A program made the translations under genes and the position numbers. Under the pieces are notes generated by a model, which saw nothing but the letters and a program-made list of their open reading frames with translations, had not been told where the DNA came from and ran no database searches. This document shows positions 25,488-34,414 of a stretch of 64,000 nucleotides of DNA, piece after piece. Numbering within the stretch: the first letter of the stretch is position 1; each line of letters starts with the position of its first letter. This stretch comes from Escherichia boydii (GTDB taxonomy: Bacteria > Pseudomonadota > Gammaproteobacteria > Enterobacterales > Enterobacteriaceae): contig CP169086.1 in assembly GCA_041890495.1 (NCBI GenBank), positions 4,464,001-4,528,000 of the forward strand. The letters are read 5' to 3'.

Positions 25488-26528
25488 CTATTTATCCGAA
25501 GACGCCTGCCACAGATTCAACTCCCCATCCGCAACATGCTGGTCAATCCGCTTGAGTTCGTCCTCCGTAAAGCGCAGGTTTTCCAGCGCCTGAACGTTCT
25601 CTTCCAGCTGTTCCGGGCGGCTTGCGCCAATCAGCACGGACGTCACGCGCGCATCTTTCAGCAGCCAGCTTAGCGCCATCTGCGCCATAGTCTGACCGCG
25701 CGCCTGCGCCATTTCACTCAGCAAACGCAGGCTGTTCAGGTTGGCTTCGGTCAGCATTTTTTCGTTTAGACCACGGACTTTCTTGCCTTCACGCTGCATA
25801 CGTGAATCTTCAGGAATACCGTTCAGGTATTTTCCGGTCAGCAGCCCCTGCGCCAGCGGGGTGAAGGCAATACACCCCGTACCGTTTGCTTCCAGGGCAT
25901 CCAGCAAGCCGGTCTTATCGACCCAGCGGTTAAGCAGGTTATAGGACGGCTGGTGGATCAGCAGGGGGATCTTCCACTCGCGCAGCAGCTCGGCCATTTT
26001 TTGTGTGCGCTCTGTTGAGTAGGAGGAAATGCCAACATACAGCGCTTTTCCGCTCTGCACGGCGTGGGCCAGCGCAGAGGCCGTCTCTTCCATCGGCGTG
26101 TTTTCATCCACGCGGTGGGAATAGAAAATATCCACATACTCGACGCCCAGACGCTTCAGGCTCTGGTCGAGGCTGGCGAGCAGATATTTGCGTGAACCAC
26201 CCGAACCGTAAGGCCCCGGCCACATGTCGTATCCCGCCTTGGTGGAGATAATCAGTTCGTCGCGGTAGGCGGCAAAATCCTCCCGCAGCAGGCGGCCAAA
26301 ATTCTCTTCCGCGCTACCCGGCGGTGGTCCGTAGTTATTGGCGAGATCGAAATGGGTGATGCCGAGGTCGAAGGCTTTTCGCAGCAGCGCGCGCTGGGCA
26401 TCAAGAGGCTGGACGTGGCCGAAGCTATGCCACAGTCCCAGCGACAGCGCGGGCAGGCGCAGGCCACTTTTGCCGCAATAACGGTATTGCATATTCTCAT
26501 AGCGGCCGGGGTAAGGGTGCCAGGACAT
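25488..26528 (-). CDS. gpr: L-glyceraldehyde 3-phosphate reductase (aldo-keto reductase YghZ)
   Basis: 346-residue aldo-keto reductase related to potassium-channel beta subunits; the E. coli enzyme reduces L-glyceraldehyde 3-phosphate and methylglyoxal. Start MSWHPYPGRY at 26528 gives the E. coli length. Catalytic residues lie in HFDLANNYGPPPGSAEE (Asp and Tyr near 59-65), ISTKAGYDMWPGPYG (Lys near 95) and DIFYSHRVDENTP (His near 135). The protein is well conserved but diverged at both ends from E. coli, as for the other host-type genes. Confidence 0.93.
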   Translation of the reverse strand: MSWHPYPGRYENMQYRYCGKSGLRLPALSLGLWHSFGHVQPLDAQRALLRKAFDLGITHFDLANNYGPPPGSAEENFGRLLREDFAAYRDELIISTKAGYDMWPGPYGSGGSRKYLLASLDQSLKRLGVEYVDIFYSHRVDENTPMEETASALAHAVQSGKALYVGISSYSTERTQKMAELLREWKIPLLIHQPSYNLLNRWVDKTGLLDALEANGTGCIAFTPLAQGLLTGKYLNGIPEDSRMQREGKKVRGLNEKMLTEANLNSLRLLSEMAQARGQTMAQMALSWLLKDARVTSVLIGASRPEQLEENVQALENLRFTEDELKRIDQHVADGELNLWQASSDK

Positions 26529-26667
26529 GATGTCTCCTTTCTTATCGATAATTTTTTGAAACGTCGTTTTCATTCTGAACTTATCACATCACAAAGCGCG
26601 AAGATAATGGTTAACGGCGGCTGTGCGACTAGTGAAGCCACGCTAATTAAAAATGATCACAAAACGT

Positions 26668-26694
26668 TATAATTTCCCTCTTTCCTGCCGATAA
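26668..26694 (+). promoter_or_regulatory. Sigma-28 (FliA) promoter of the chemoreceptor gene
   Basis: The -10 element GCCGATAA (26687-26694) is a perfect match to the sigma-28 consensus. Eleven bases upstream, TATAATTT (26668-26675) matches the -35 TAAAGTTT at six of eight positions. It lies 53 bases upstream of the ATG of the methyl-accepting chemotaxis gene, which fits flagellar class-3 control. Confidence 0.85.
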
Positions 26695-26746
26695 CGAGAG
26701 TAGTACTCGCCTCTGGGCGAACTCACCCTCACGGCAAGGAAGACTT

Positions 26747-28294
26747 ATGCATATGCTCCGTAATTTCACGATCCGTTTCGTCATGCTGGCGATTCTCGGG
26801 ATCTTTTGTTTAATGTGGGCGGGCGTTGGCTTGTACAGCACCTGGTCCCTTTCTCGCGTTTCAGATGGCAATGAAGTCGATCGCCAGCTGGTTAAACAGA
26901 TGACGGTGCTCAGCCAGGGCAACGATCAGTATTTCCGCTTTGTAACCCGTCTGAGCCGCGCAATGGAAGTCAAAGCCGCAGGCGGCACGCCGGATTTAGC
27001 CTCTGCCCAGCAGGCGCTGGATAACATGGGCAAGAAGCTGGCCGAGATGAAAGCGATCTCACCAGGCCCAATGGATCAGCAGATCTCTTCCCGAGTGATC
27101 GGCACCTGGCAGGCGCTGCTCGAACAGGGCGTGACGCCGCAAATGCAGCAGGCGAAGCTGGGCGAGCTGGACGGCTATCGCCAGCAGGCCAACAACGTCA
27201 CGCCACCGCTGAGCCGCGCGTTCGGTGCGGCGGCTGAAGAGTTCAACAATGCCGCCGCGAAGTCGCTCGACAGTACCCGCGTGGTGGTGGACGGCCTGAC
27301 AAGCATGACCCGTACGGTGATTATCGTCGCCACGATAATCGGCCTGCTGATCCTGCTCTTCACCGACCGTTACCTGGTGGCGATGCTGGTCAAACCGCTG
27401 GATCGCATTCGCCAGCAGTTCCGCCAGATTGCCCAGGGCGATCTCAGCCAGCCCATCGAGCCGTTCGGCCGCAACTGCGTGGGCCTGCTGGTGCCGCTGC
27501 TGAGCGCCATGCAGGACAGCCTGCGCGAAGCGGTCAGCACGATTCGCTCCGGCAGTGAAAATATCTGGCGCGGCGCGACGGAAATCTCCAGCGGTAACAA
27601 CGATCTCTCTTCCCGTACCGAAGAGCAGGCGGCTGCGCTGGAAGAGACGGCAGCCAGCATGGAACAGCTAACCGCCACGGTGAAACTGAACGCGGAAAGC
27701 GCGCGTCAGGCCAGCCAGCTGGCCGATGTGGCCTCAACCACCGCCAGCCGCGGCGGCTCGCTGGTGGAAGAGGTGGTGACCACCATGAGCGGGATTTCGG
27801 AAAGCTCGAAGAAAATTGCTGAAATCACCAACGTGATCAACAGCATTGCCTTCCAGACCAATATTCTGGCACTCAATGCGGCGGTTGAAGCGGCGCGCGC
27901 GGGGGAACAGGGGCGTGGTTTCGCGGTAGTGGCAGGCGAAGTTCGCAACCTGGCAAGCCGCAGCGCCAACGCGGCTAAAGAGATTGAGGGGCTGATTACC
28001 GATTCCGTTTCCCGCGTCGAGCAGGGGGCGAAGCTGGTGGGCGATACTGGCACCACAATGGATGCGATTTTGCGGGACGTGACGGAAGTGACGACCATCA
28101 TGAAGCAAATTGCCTCTGCCTCCGAGGAGCAAAGCAAGGGCATTTCGCAGGTCGGGATTGCCATTACCCAGATGGATGGCGTTACCCAGCAAAACGCCTC
28201 GCTGGTGGAGGAAGTTTCCGCGGCGGCGGCGGCGCTGGAGCGTCAGACCGAAGATCTTCAGCGCTCGGTACAGAAGTTCCGCCTGACAGCGTAA
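26747..28294 (+). CDS. Methyl-accepting chemotaxis protein (TarH-type ligand domain)
   Basis: 515-residue transmembrane chemoreceptor. Membrane segments lie at about 10-32 and 190-210 with a four-helix periplasmic ligand domain between. HAMP follows (about 211-265), then the methylation helices and the signalling hairpin with the invariant tip sequence near 375-395 (NSIAFQTNILALNAAVEAAR). Start ATG 26747 has AAGGAAG five bases upstream. It ends VQKFRLTA, without the NWETF-type pentapeptide that binds CheR/CheB in Tar and Tsr, so it likely depends on help from major receptors for methylation. The ligand is unknown. A sigma-28 promoter precedes it. Confidence 0.9.
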   Translation: MHMLRNFTIRFVMLAILGIFCLMWAGVGLYSTWSLSRVSDGNEVDRQLVKQMTVLSQGNDQYFRFVTRLSRAMEVKAAGGTPDLASAQQALDNMGKKLAEMKAISPGPMDQQISSRVIGTWQALLEQGVTPQMQQAKLGELDGYRQQANNVTPPLSRAFGAAAEEFNNAAAKSLDSTRVVVDGLTSMTRTVIIVATIIGLLILLFTDRYLVAMLVKPLDRIRQQFRQIAQGDLSQPIEPFGRNCVGLLVPLLSAMQDSLREAVSTIRSGSENIWRGATEISSGNNDLSSRTEEQAAALEETAASMEQLTATVKLNAESARQASQLADVASTTASRGGSLVEEVVTTMSGISESSKKIAEITNVINSIAFQTNILALNAAVEAARAGEQGRGFAVVAGEVRNLASRSANAAKEIEGLITDSVSRVEQGAKLVGDTGTTMDAILRDVTEVTTIMKQIASASEEQSKGISQVGIAITQMDGVTQQNASLVEEVSAAAAALERQTEDLQRSVQKFRLTA

Positions 28295-28419
28295 TGCAGC
28301 GTTATAAGGCCGCCTTGTGCGGTCTTATATTATTAACGCCTTCCTCATTCAGCGGCGCTGAAACTGCTATTCTTTTGCTAACCCCTGACGTTCTGGGCTC
28401 TCTTCTACGAGGTGTTGCT

Positions 28420-28674
28420 ATGAACAGATCGTTATCTTTTATCCCCGTCCTTTCTCTCATTTTTCTGACGCTTTTCTCGGTTTCCGCCAGTGCGACCCAG
28501 CAGGCGCAGGAACGGCGCGTAGCGCGTGATGTCAGGCAGGATACCCGCGACGCGTCGCGGCAGGTGAAGCAGACCTGCGTGGCGAACAATAACCAGAGTA
28601 ATCACGACTGCCGTCAGGACAAGCGCCAGATGAAACAGTCCGGCAGACAAAAAGCGCGAGATATTAAGTATTAA
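28420..28674 (+). CDS. Small basic exported protein, function unknown
   Basis: 84-residue protein with a signal peptide (about residues 1-25, ending SVSASA) and a mature part of about 59 residues rich in Arg, Lys, Gln and Asp (RRVARDVRQDTRDASRQVKQ...). Two Cys (CVANNNQSNHDC) may form a disulfide. ATG 28420 has GAGG eight bases upstream; an earlier in-frame start overlapping the chemoreceptor end is not supported. No family recognised. A terminator follows. Confidence 0.7.
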   Translation: MNRSLSFIPVLSLIFLTLFSVSASATQQAQERRVARDVRQDTRDASRQVKQTCVANNNQSNHDCRQDKRQMKQSGRQKARDIKY

Positions 28675-28685
28675 CATAACAGGTG

Positions 28686-28720
28686 AGGCGGCACGCAAGC
28701 CTATTTCTTGCCGCCTTTTT
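28686..28720 (+). terminator. Rho-independent terminator
   Basis: Stem AGGCGGCA / TGCCGCCT with a 15-base loop followed by TTTT. It ends the small exported-protein transcript. Confidence 0.8.
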
Positions 28721-28876
28721 AAAAAACGTAATTGAATATTTTTTAAATGTTAAGTTATTGGTTTGTAACAATATATTTGGCATTTTATGCACATTCCAGA
28801 ACATGAAAATTAATATTGTCTTAAGATTCAGTCGACATAATGAATTATCTTCTTGATACCGGAAATAATTCAATTT

Positions 28877-29155
28877 ATGAAAAACCGTATTATTTTATTT
28901 GCTGCCCTGGCAGGTTTGGCCGTGGTCAATACAGCGATGGCCCAGAGCGTCACGGTCGATGTCCCTGCCGGGTATAAGGTCGTGATTGTTCCGCAGTCAG
29001 CCACGGTTCCGGAGGCGGTAACCGTTGCGCCAGCTCCGTCACAAACTGTCTATGCCGCGCCAGCACCGGCCCCGGTTTATCACCCGCGTGCACGTCATGT
29101 GGCGAGCGTGGCGGAAGGGATGGTGATTGAACATCAATATGACGATCATCATTGA
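28877..29155 (+). CDS. Small exported Pro/Ala/Val-rich protein, function unknown
   Basis: 92-residue protein from ATG 28877 with a signal peptide ending NTAMAQ (about residue 22). The mature part is a short beta-like VTVDVPAGYKVVIVPQS segment, then a Pro/Ala-rich stretch (APAPSQTVYAAPAPAPVYHPRAR) and a His/Asp-rich end HQYDDHH that could bind metal. The upstream region 28721-28876 is AT-rich and probably holds its promoter. No family recognised. Confidence 0.65.
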   Translation: MKNRIILFAALAGLAVVNTAMAQSVTVDVPAGYKVVIVPQSATVPEAVTVAPAPSQTVYAAPAPAPVYHPRARHVASVAEGMVIEHQYDDHH

Positions 29156-29171
29156 TCGTGAATGAAGGGTT

Positions 29172-29200
29172 CGCCGGGCAAACGTATGTCGCCCGGCGAT
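29172..29200. terminator. Hairpin between convergent genes
   Basis: Stem CGCCGGGC / GCCCGGCG with an 11-base loop, followed by ATATTTCTT on the plus strand. It lies between the 28877 gene and the convergent glycine-zipper gene. Confidence 0.65.
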
Positions 29201-29205
29201 ATTTC

Positions 29206-29538
29206 TTAGTGAGTTGCTTCCCCAATCAGCGCGCCCGAACCCGCGCCCACCGCCGCGCCCTTGAGCACGTTCTTGCCGGTCACCGCTGCAGCGCCAGCGC
29301 CAACGACGGCACCCACAGCACCGCCTTTACGCGCGGCTTTGCCTTTCTCACCACTTTTGAACATGGCTCCTGTACCGGCACCGACGACGGCACCTCCGAC
29401 GGTCGATTTGAGATCTTTGCCTGTCGCAGCACCAATGGCCGCGCCGGCAATGGCTCCGCCGGCGGTTTTATCTATGGCCATGCCAGAGGCAGAGAAAATC
29501 AATGTGCTGACGATTAGCGCGGTTTTAATCACTTTCAT
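29206..29538 (-). CDS. Glycine-zipper exported protein
   Basis: 110-residue protein with a signal peptide (about 1-21, ending SASGMA). The rest is nearly all glycine-zipper repeat (GGAIAGAAIGAATG, GGAVVGAGTGAMF, GGAVGAVVGAGAAAVTG, GAAVGAGSGALIG), as in YMGG/OmpA-type zipper proteins that insert into or line membranes. Its ATG overlaps the TGA of the upstream YdiK-like gene (ATGA), so it is the third gene of a coupled operon with MscS-like and YdiK-like genes. No lipobox was seen. Confidence 0.75.
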   Translation of the reverse strand: MKVIKTALIVSTLIFSASGMAIDKTAGGAIAGAAIGAATGKDLKSTVGGAVVGAGTGAMFKSGEKGKAARKGGAVGAVVGAGAAAVTGKNVLKGAAVGAGSGALIGEATH

Positions 29539-30620
29539 AACAGTTCCTTTGTGACTGCTGTAGGTTGATACTCTGCTTCACTCACCCAGGTGGAGAGAAG
29601 CGTCCAGGATACTGCCAGCAAAACTGGCCCGACCATTAGGCCGATCATGCCCCAGGTCAACATTCCTCCAATGACACCCGCCATAATCAGCAACAGCGAG
29701 GTATCCGCGCCGCGCTTGATCAGCATCGGTTTAAGAATGTTATCCAGCGAACCGGCGATAAATGTCCAGATGAGCAGCAGTGAGCCGCTCCAGTGATAGC
29801 CGCTATAAAACAGCCAGACAGACGCTGAAAGCATAATTATGACGGGACCAAGCTGCATCAGGCAGAGCAAAAAAATTATCCCGCTCAACAATGCCGCTGA
29901 GGGGATCCCGCAAACGAACAGACCCAGCCCGGCGACGGCAGCCTGGATGACGGCGGTGAGCACCACGCCCATCGCCACCGCCTGGACTGTTTTCCCCGCG
30001 AGAATAATCGCGGAATCCCCGCGTTCACGGGCGATACGCCAGCCAAATTTACGCAGCCCTCTGGCGATAGTCTGCCCGTGAAGATAAAACGCCAGACATG
30101 CAATCAACATCAGCACACCGTTGACTAATAACGCGCCAAACTGCGACAGCCCTTTCATCGTTATTAGCGCGATTTTCATCACCCACGGTTTAAGGGTGGT
30201 GAAAAAATTATCGGTGTAATGAGTGGTAAAAGCGTGCCATTTATCATGTAGATGCTCGCCAATCAGGGGAATATTTAGCAGAAAATCAAACTGTGGAAGG
30301 TGCGATTTATCAAGGTGCATTAGCCAGTTAAGGGTGTTTTCTATCGCCAGAGAAAGCATGCCTGCACTGAAAATAATCGGCATCACAAACATGGCGCTCA
30401 AAAAGAGCATCATCAGGGCAATGGCGACGCCTTTGTGTCCGTTGAGTTTTCGTGTTACCAGCATAAACAGCGGCCAGGTGGCAATCACTATCAGCCCTGC
30501 CCAGACCACGCTCAGCAGAAAAGGATGGAGCAGCCAGAGGGCGCAACACAGAAGTGTCAGGATGATGATAGTACTGAACAGGGTTTGCGGCAGATCGCGC
30601 GCGGGTTTAACGGCATACAT
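29535..30620 (-). CDS. AI-2E transporter-family membrane protein (YdiK-like)
   Basis: 361-residue inner-membrane protein of the AI-2E/PerM family, which includes E. coli YdiK, PerM and TqsA. The start is MYAVKPARDLPQTLF with membrane pairs near 17-50 and 63-90, a central soluble part, then a membrane block from about 150 to 340. Family patterns VWAGLIVIATWPLF and LLIWTFIAGSLDNILKPMLIKRG are present. Transported substrate unknown. The start overlaps the mscS-like stop as TGATG, and the stop overlaps the glycine-zipper start. E. coli ydiK lies elsewhere, so this is an ectopic paralogue or relocation. Confidence 0.85.
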   Translation of the reverse strand: MYAVKPARDLPQTLFSTIIILTLLCCALWLLHPFLLSVVWAGLIVIATWPLFMLVTRKLNGHKGVAIALMMLFLSAMFVMPIIFSAGMLSLAIENTLNWLMHLDKSHLPQFDFLLNIPLIGEHLHDKWHAFTTHYTDNFFTTLKPWVMKIALITMKGLSQFGALLVNGVLMLIACLAFYLHGQTIARGLRKFGWRIARERGDSAIILAGKTVQAVAMGVVLTAVIQAAVAGLGLFVCGIPSAALLSGIIFLLCLMQLGPVIIMLSASVWLFYSGYHWSGSLLLIWTFIAGSLDNILKPMLIKRGADTSLLLIMAGVIGGMLTWGMIGLMVGPVLLAVSWTLLSTWVSEAEYQPTAVTKELL

Positions 30621-31492
30621 CAGTGGGACACTTCCTGTGCGTTATTCATCTTGCGCAGATCGTTCAAATGGACGTCCATTTGCGGGAAAGGCATCTGAAT
30701 ATGATTGTCATCCAGCGCGTTTTTGATGTTCTCCATCAGGTCGTAATAGACGTCCCAGTAGTGTCTGTTTTCCGTCCAGACACGCACCACAAAATTGAGC
30801 GATGACGGGGCAAATTCGCTCAACCGAATGGTGTAGCCTTTACTGTGCAAAATGCGCGGGTCGAGCATCACGACCGTTTTCAACACGCTTTTAATGTGTT
30901 CAATCGAGGTGTTGTAGTCCACGCCAAGTGTGATATCCACACGACGTTCTTTCTGACGGGAGAAGTTAGTGATTTCACTGGCAATGATTTTGCCGTTAGG
31001 TACCACAACGACTTTGTTGTCTGATGTGCGTAGCGTGGTGGAAAAGATATGCACTTCTTCGATAGTGCCCGCCACCGCGCCGACGCTGGCATATTCACCT
31101 GCGCGAATCGGTCGCAGCGTCACAAGCAGCACGCCAGCGGCGAAGTTAGCCAGCGAACCCTGTAGCGCCAGACCGATGGCTAAGCCTGCCGCACCGATCA
31201 CGGCGATGATAGAAGACGTTTCAACCCCGATACGTCCGAGTGCAGCGATGGCCGCAAAGGCTACCATCGCGTAGCGCAGCAGCGCGCTACAGAACTGGGT
31301 AATGGTCTTGTCGACGTTGCGGCTGAGGAGCAGGCGTTTAAACCCGGCGCTGGTGATCCGTGCAATAAAAACGCCCGTGCAGAGGATAAACACGGCACCA
31401 AGCAGGTTAATAATGCCCTGTACAATGACGGATTCATTATTGCTGACCCAGAAAATAAATTGCCTGACGCCAGGAAAAGCTTCGAACTTCAT
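30620..31492 (-). CDS. MscS-family small-conductance mechanosensitive channel
   Basis: 290-residue MscS homologue, but not the usual mscS of enterics (about half the core is conserved). Three membrane helices lie at about 25-50, 65-88 and 93-125; the pore helix keeps the Ala/Gly pattern GAAGLAIGLALQGSLANFAAGV. The beta domain with VVVPNGKIIASEITNFSRQ (near 165-182) and the C-terminal FPQMDVHLNDLRK follow. It would relieve osmotic downshock pressure. It is the first gene of a three-gene overlapping operon with the YdiK-like and glycine-zipper genes. Confidence 0.9.
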   Translation of the reverse strand: MKFEAFPGVRQFIFWVSNNESVIVQGIINLLGAVFILCTGVFIARITSAGFKRLLLSRNVDKTITQFCSALLRYAMVAFAAIAALGRIGVETSSIIAVIGAAGLAIGLALQGSLANFAAGVLLVTLRPIRAGEYASVGAVAGTIEEVHIFSTTLRTSDNKVVVVPNGKIIASEITNFSRQKERRVDITLGVDYNTSIEHIKSVLKTVVMLDPRILHSKGYTIRLSEFAPSSLNFVVRVWTENRHYWDVYYDLMENIKNALDDNHIQMPFPQMDVHLNDLRKMNNAQEVSH

Positions 31493-31582
31493 AGCGGAAA
31501 TCCATTTGCGGAAATCGCTATTATAACGAGGGCAGAACGTATGCCTGTGGTACTAAAGGGTCCAAAAATGGAGTCTGACATA

Positions 31583-31651
31583 CCGGGTGGCGCTGCGCTT
31601 ACCCGGCCTATAGTGATTCCCTCTCCCCGTGGGAGAGGGTTAGGGTGAGGG
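31583..31651. repeat. REP unit plus CCCTCTCCCC-type repeat
   Basis: A REP-like palindrome CCGGGTGGCGC / GCGCTTACCCGG (31583-31608) is followed by one copy of the dispersed repeat CCTCTCCCC GTG GGAGAGG (31620-31651) with tail TTAGGGTGAGGG. It lies between the mscS-like promoter region and the yghU 3' end. Confidence 0.75.
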
Positions 31652-31667
31652 CATCAGACCGCTGGCC

Positions 31668-32534
31668 TTAACCCTGACGCTTATCTTCCGTATTGGTCTC
31701 GAAATCGCTCGCCGCGTGGCGTTCGTGGAGCTGCTCATTCAGCTCGCCGCTGGTGCGGTTAACGATACGTCCGCGCTTAACGGCATGGCGATTCGCCACG
31801 TCTTTCGCCCAGCGCTGGACGTTGGTGTACTTTTCTGCGTCGAGGAACTCGGCGGCGTTGTATACGCTGCCCAGCGCCACGCAGCCGAACCACGGCCAGA
31901 TGGCGATATCCGCGATGGTGTACTCCTCACCCGCCACGTAGCGTCCGCGCGCCAGCTGTTTATCCAGCACGTCGAACAGGCGTTTGGCTTCCATGGTGAA
32001 GCGGTCAATCGCGTACTCGATTTTCACCGGGGCATAGTTGTAGAAGTGGCCAAAACCGCCGCCGAGGAACGGCGCCGCGCCCTGCAGCCAGAACAGCCAG
32101 TTCAGCGTCTCGGTGCGTCCCGCCGGATCTTTCGGCAGGAAGTGGCCGAACTTCTCTGCCAGATAAAGCAGAATATTGCCGGATTCAAATACGCGCGTTG
32201 GCGGGTTCGTGGAGTGGTCACGAAGCGCCGGTATTTTCGAGTTCGGGTTCACCTCAACAAATCCGCTGGAGAACTGATCGCCCTCGCCGATGCGGATCAA
32301 CCAGGCGTCATACTCTGCGCCCGTCACGCCCAGCGCCAGCAGCTCTTCAAGCATGATCGTCACTTTCTGGCCGTTCGGTGTCCCCAGCGAGTAGAGCTGC
32401 AGCGGGTGCGAACCGACAGGAAGATCTTTCTCATGGGTTGCGCCGGAAATGGGGCGGTTGATGTTGGCGAACGCGCCGCCGTTGTTCTTTTTCCATTCCC
32501 ACACTTTTGGTGGCTGATACGTGTTGTCTGACAT
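31668..32534 (-). CDS. yghU: Glutathione S-transferase-like disulfide reductase YghU
   Basis: 288-residue cytosolic protein of the Nu-class GST family; E. coli YghU binds two glutathiones and has disulfide-bond reductase activity. The thioredoxin-like domain has LQLYSLGTPNGQKVTIMLEEL (about 44-64) and NPNSKIPALRDH; the helical domain follows with GAAPFLGGGFGHFYNYAPVKIEYA near 145-170. It lies near gss (glutathionylspermidine) as in E. coli, here with a peptide ABC operon between. Upstream 32535-32779 is an AT-rich divergent promoter region with no gene seen. Confidence 0.93.
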   Translation of the reverse strand: MSDNTYQPPKVWEWKKNNGGAFANINRPISGATHEKDLPVGSHPLQLYSLGTPNGQKVTIMLEELLALGVTGAEYDAWLIRIGEGDQFSSGFVEVNPNSKIPALRDHSTNPPTRVFESGNILLYLAEKFGHFLPKDPAGRTETLNWLFWLQGAAPFLGGGFGHFYNYAPVKIEYAIDRFTMEAKRLFDVLDKQLARGRYVAGEEYTIADIAIWPWFGCVALGSVYNAAEFLDAEKYTNVQRWAKDVANRHAVKRGRIVNRTSGELNEQLHERHAASDFETNTEDKRQG

Positions 32535-32779
32535 GTTGGCCTGCCTTTTGAGTGATGTGTTGAGGCAGTGTAGCAGGAGATTTGTGAAGCGTTTAACGAA
32601 CTGAGCGTAATCGATCTGCCTCTATTCCTTCCGGCGCTTATATATATCAAATCCGGCATAAGCTTAATCGAAAATCGCATTTTCATAATTAATGCGTTAA
32701 CCGATAAAGCTGCATATGATGCTTCAACATAAATAAAAGATGCAGTAATAAACACTTTATAAGGCAAGGAGTTAGTGAG

Positions 32780-34369
32780 ATGCGCAAGCTTCTGTTATCG
32801 GCAGTGGTCGTTTCGCTCGCGTTAGGCCTGGCGGGCTGTGATGATGCGAAAAATAAAGAGACAAATACGCCCTCAGCGGCAAAAAGCGACGCGCCAAAAG
32901 AGGGCGGTTCGCTAATTATTGGAATTACCTCTGGCGACCCGTTAGCCGTTAATCCGCTCTATGCCAGCGACCGCACAACGTTAACCATCATGCAGGCGCT
33001 GTATGCTCCCCTGTATAGCTTCAACAACGGTAAGATCGAATGGGGCCTGGCGGAAAGCCTGACGCCCTCCGCCGACAACCTGAGCTATACCCTGACGTTA
33101 AAACCCAACCTGAAATGGCAGGACGGCCAGCCGCTGACGGCGGACGACGTGGTCTTTACGTTCAATAAGCTGCTGGATGCCAAACAGCACAGCTTCTTCC
33201 GCAGCATGTTTACCTACGGCGATAAGCCGGTACAGGTTAGCAAGGTTGACGACCGCACCGTTAAGTTCACCTTACCGCAGGTCAGCGCGGCCTTTACCGG
33301 CACCCTGGTTCAGATCTACCCGATCCCGCAGCACGTTTTCGCCGGTGAAGGCGATCTGGAAAAGAGCAGCAAAAACGATGCACCGGTAGGCTCCGGGCCG
33401 TTCAAATTTAAAGAGTACCGCGCTGGGCAGTACTACGCCCTGACCCGTTTTGACGATTACTGGAACGGCAAAGCGAAGCTTGATTCGGTCACCTACCGTT
33501 TCGCCAAAGACAGTAACGCCGCCAACCTTGCGCTGCAAAACGGGGAAATCAACCTCAAGATGGTTGACCCGCAGGATGTGAACCGCCTGAAAAATACCGG
33601 TAAGTTTGACTTCGTGGTCTATCCGGAAGGCCGTCTGGCCTATATGACGTTCAACCAGAACGTGCCGGTGATGAAGAGCAAAGAACTCCGTCAGGCCATT
33701 GCTTACGCCATCAACAAAGACGAGCTGACCCAGACCGCGTTTACCTCGCTGGACTATGCTAAACCGGCAACGTCCTTCCTGACGCCCGATACGCTTTACA
33801 AGACGGATGACGTTGAACAGTACAAATTCGATCTGCAAAAAGCCAAAGATTTGCTGAAGACGTCCGGCGCGCCGGACAACCTCAAGCTGCGCCTGGCGTA
33901 TGTGAACACCAACAAAACCCAGGAGAGTATGGCGCTCTATATTCAGCAGGCGCTGAAGGGTATCGGAGTGAACGTGGAGCTGATGCCGCTGGACTCCAAC
34001 GCCATGTCTCAGCGCAGCCTCGATATGAACAACACCGCGTGGGAGCTGAACCTGGGCGGCTACATCATGGGCTCCGAGCCGGACGGTTACAAATCGCTGT
34101 TCATGAGCAACGAAGCCTATAACTACGCGCACTATAAAAATCCGCAGTTTGATGCCCTGTGGGATAAAGGCGCCGTGGAAACCGACGCCGCGAAACGGGC
34201 TGATATCTACAAGCAAATTCAGCAGACCGTGGCGAACGACATGACCTACTACCCGATTGCCTACACCAATGCGACCGTCGCGGTGGACAAGCGTTTTGGC
34301 GGCACCGAGGAGGCAGAGCCGAAACCGGTCTATCTGTTCCAGGATCTGTCAAAAATCTATCAGAAATAA
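32780..34369 (+). CDS. Peptide/nickel-type ABC importer binding lipoprotein (SBP family 5)
   Basis: 529-residue binding protein of the DppA/OppA family. The signal ends LGLAGC with lipidated Cys at about residue 20 and Asp at +2, a Lol-avoidance signal predicting retention on the inner membrane; DppA/OppA of enterics are instead free periplasmic proteins. The mature part has the family start LIIGITSGDPLAVNPLYASD and the PVGSGPFKFKEYRAGQYYALTRFDDYW core near 206-232. ATG 32780 has AAGGAG upstream. First gene of a five-gene operon; the substrate is not known. Confidence 0.88.
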   Translation: MRKLLLSAVVVSLALGLAGCDDAKNKETNTPSAAKSDAPKEGGSLIIGITSGDPLAVNPLYASDRTTLTIMQALYAPLYSFNNGKIEWGLAESLTPSADNLSYTLTLKPNLKWQDGQPLTADDVVFTFNKLLDAKQHSFFRSMFTYGDKPVQVSKVDDRTVKFTLPQVSAAFTGTLVQIYPIPQHVFAGEGDLEKSSKNDAPVGSGPFKFKEYRAGQYYALTRFDDYWNGKAKLDSVTYRFAKDSNAANLALQNGEINLKMVDPQDVNRLKNTGKFDFVVYPEGRLAYMTFNQNVPVMKSKELRQAIAYAINKDELTQTAFTSLDYAKPATSFLTPDTLYKTDDVEQYKFDLQKAKDLLKTSGAPDNLKLRLAYVNTNKTQESMALYIQQALKGIGVNVELMPLDSNAMSQRSLDMNNTAWELNLGGYIMGSEPDGYKSLFMSNEAYNYAHYKNPQFDALWDKGAVETDAAKRADIYKQIQQTVANDMTYYPIAYTNATVAVDKRFGGTEEAEPKPVYLFQDLSKIYQK

Positions 34370-34414
34370 GTAATTGCCCCGGCCGTCAGGTCGGGGATTT
34401 TGTAAGGGCATGTC

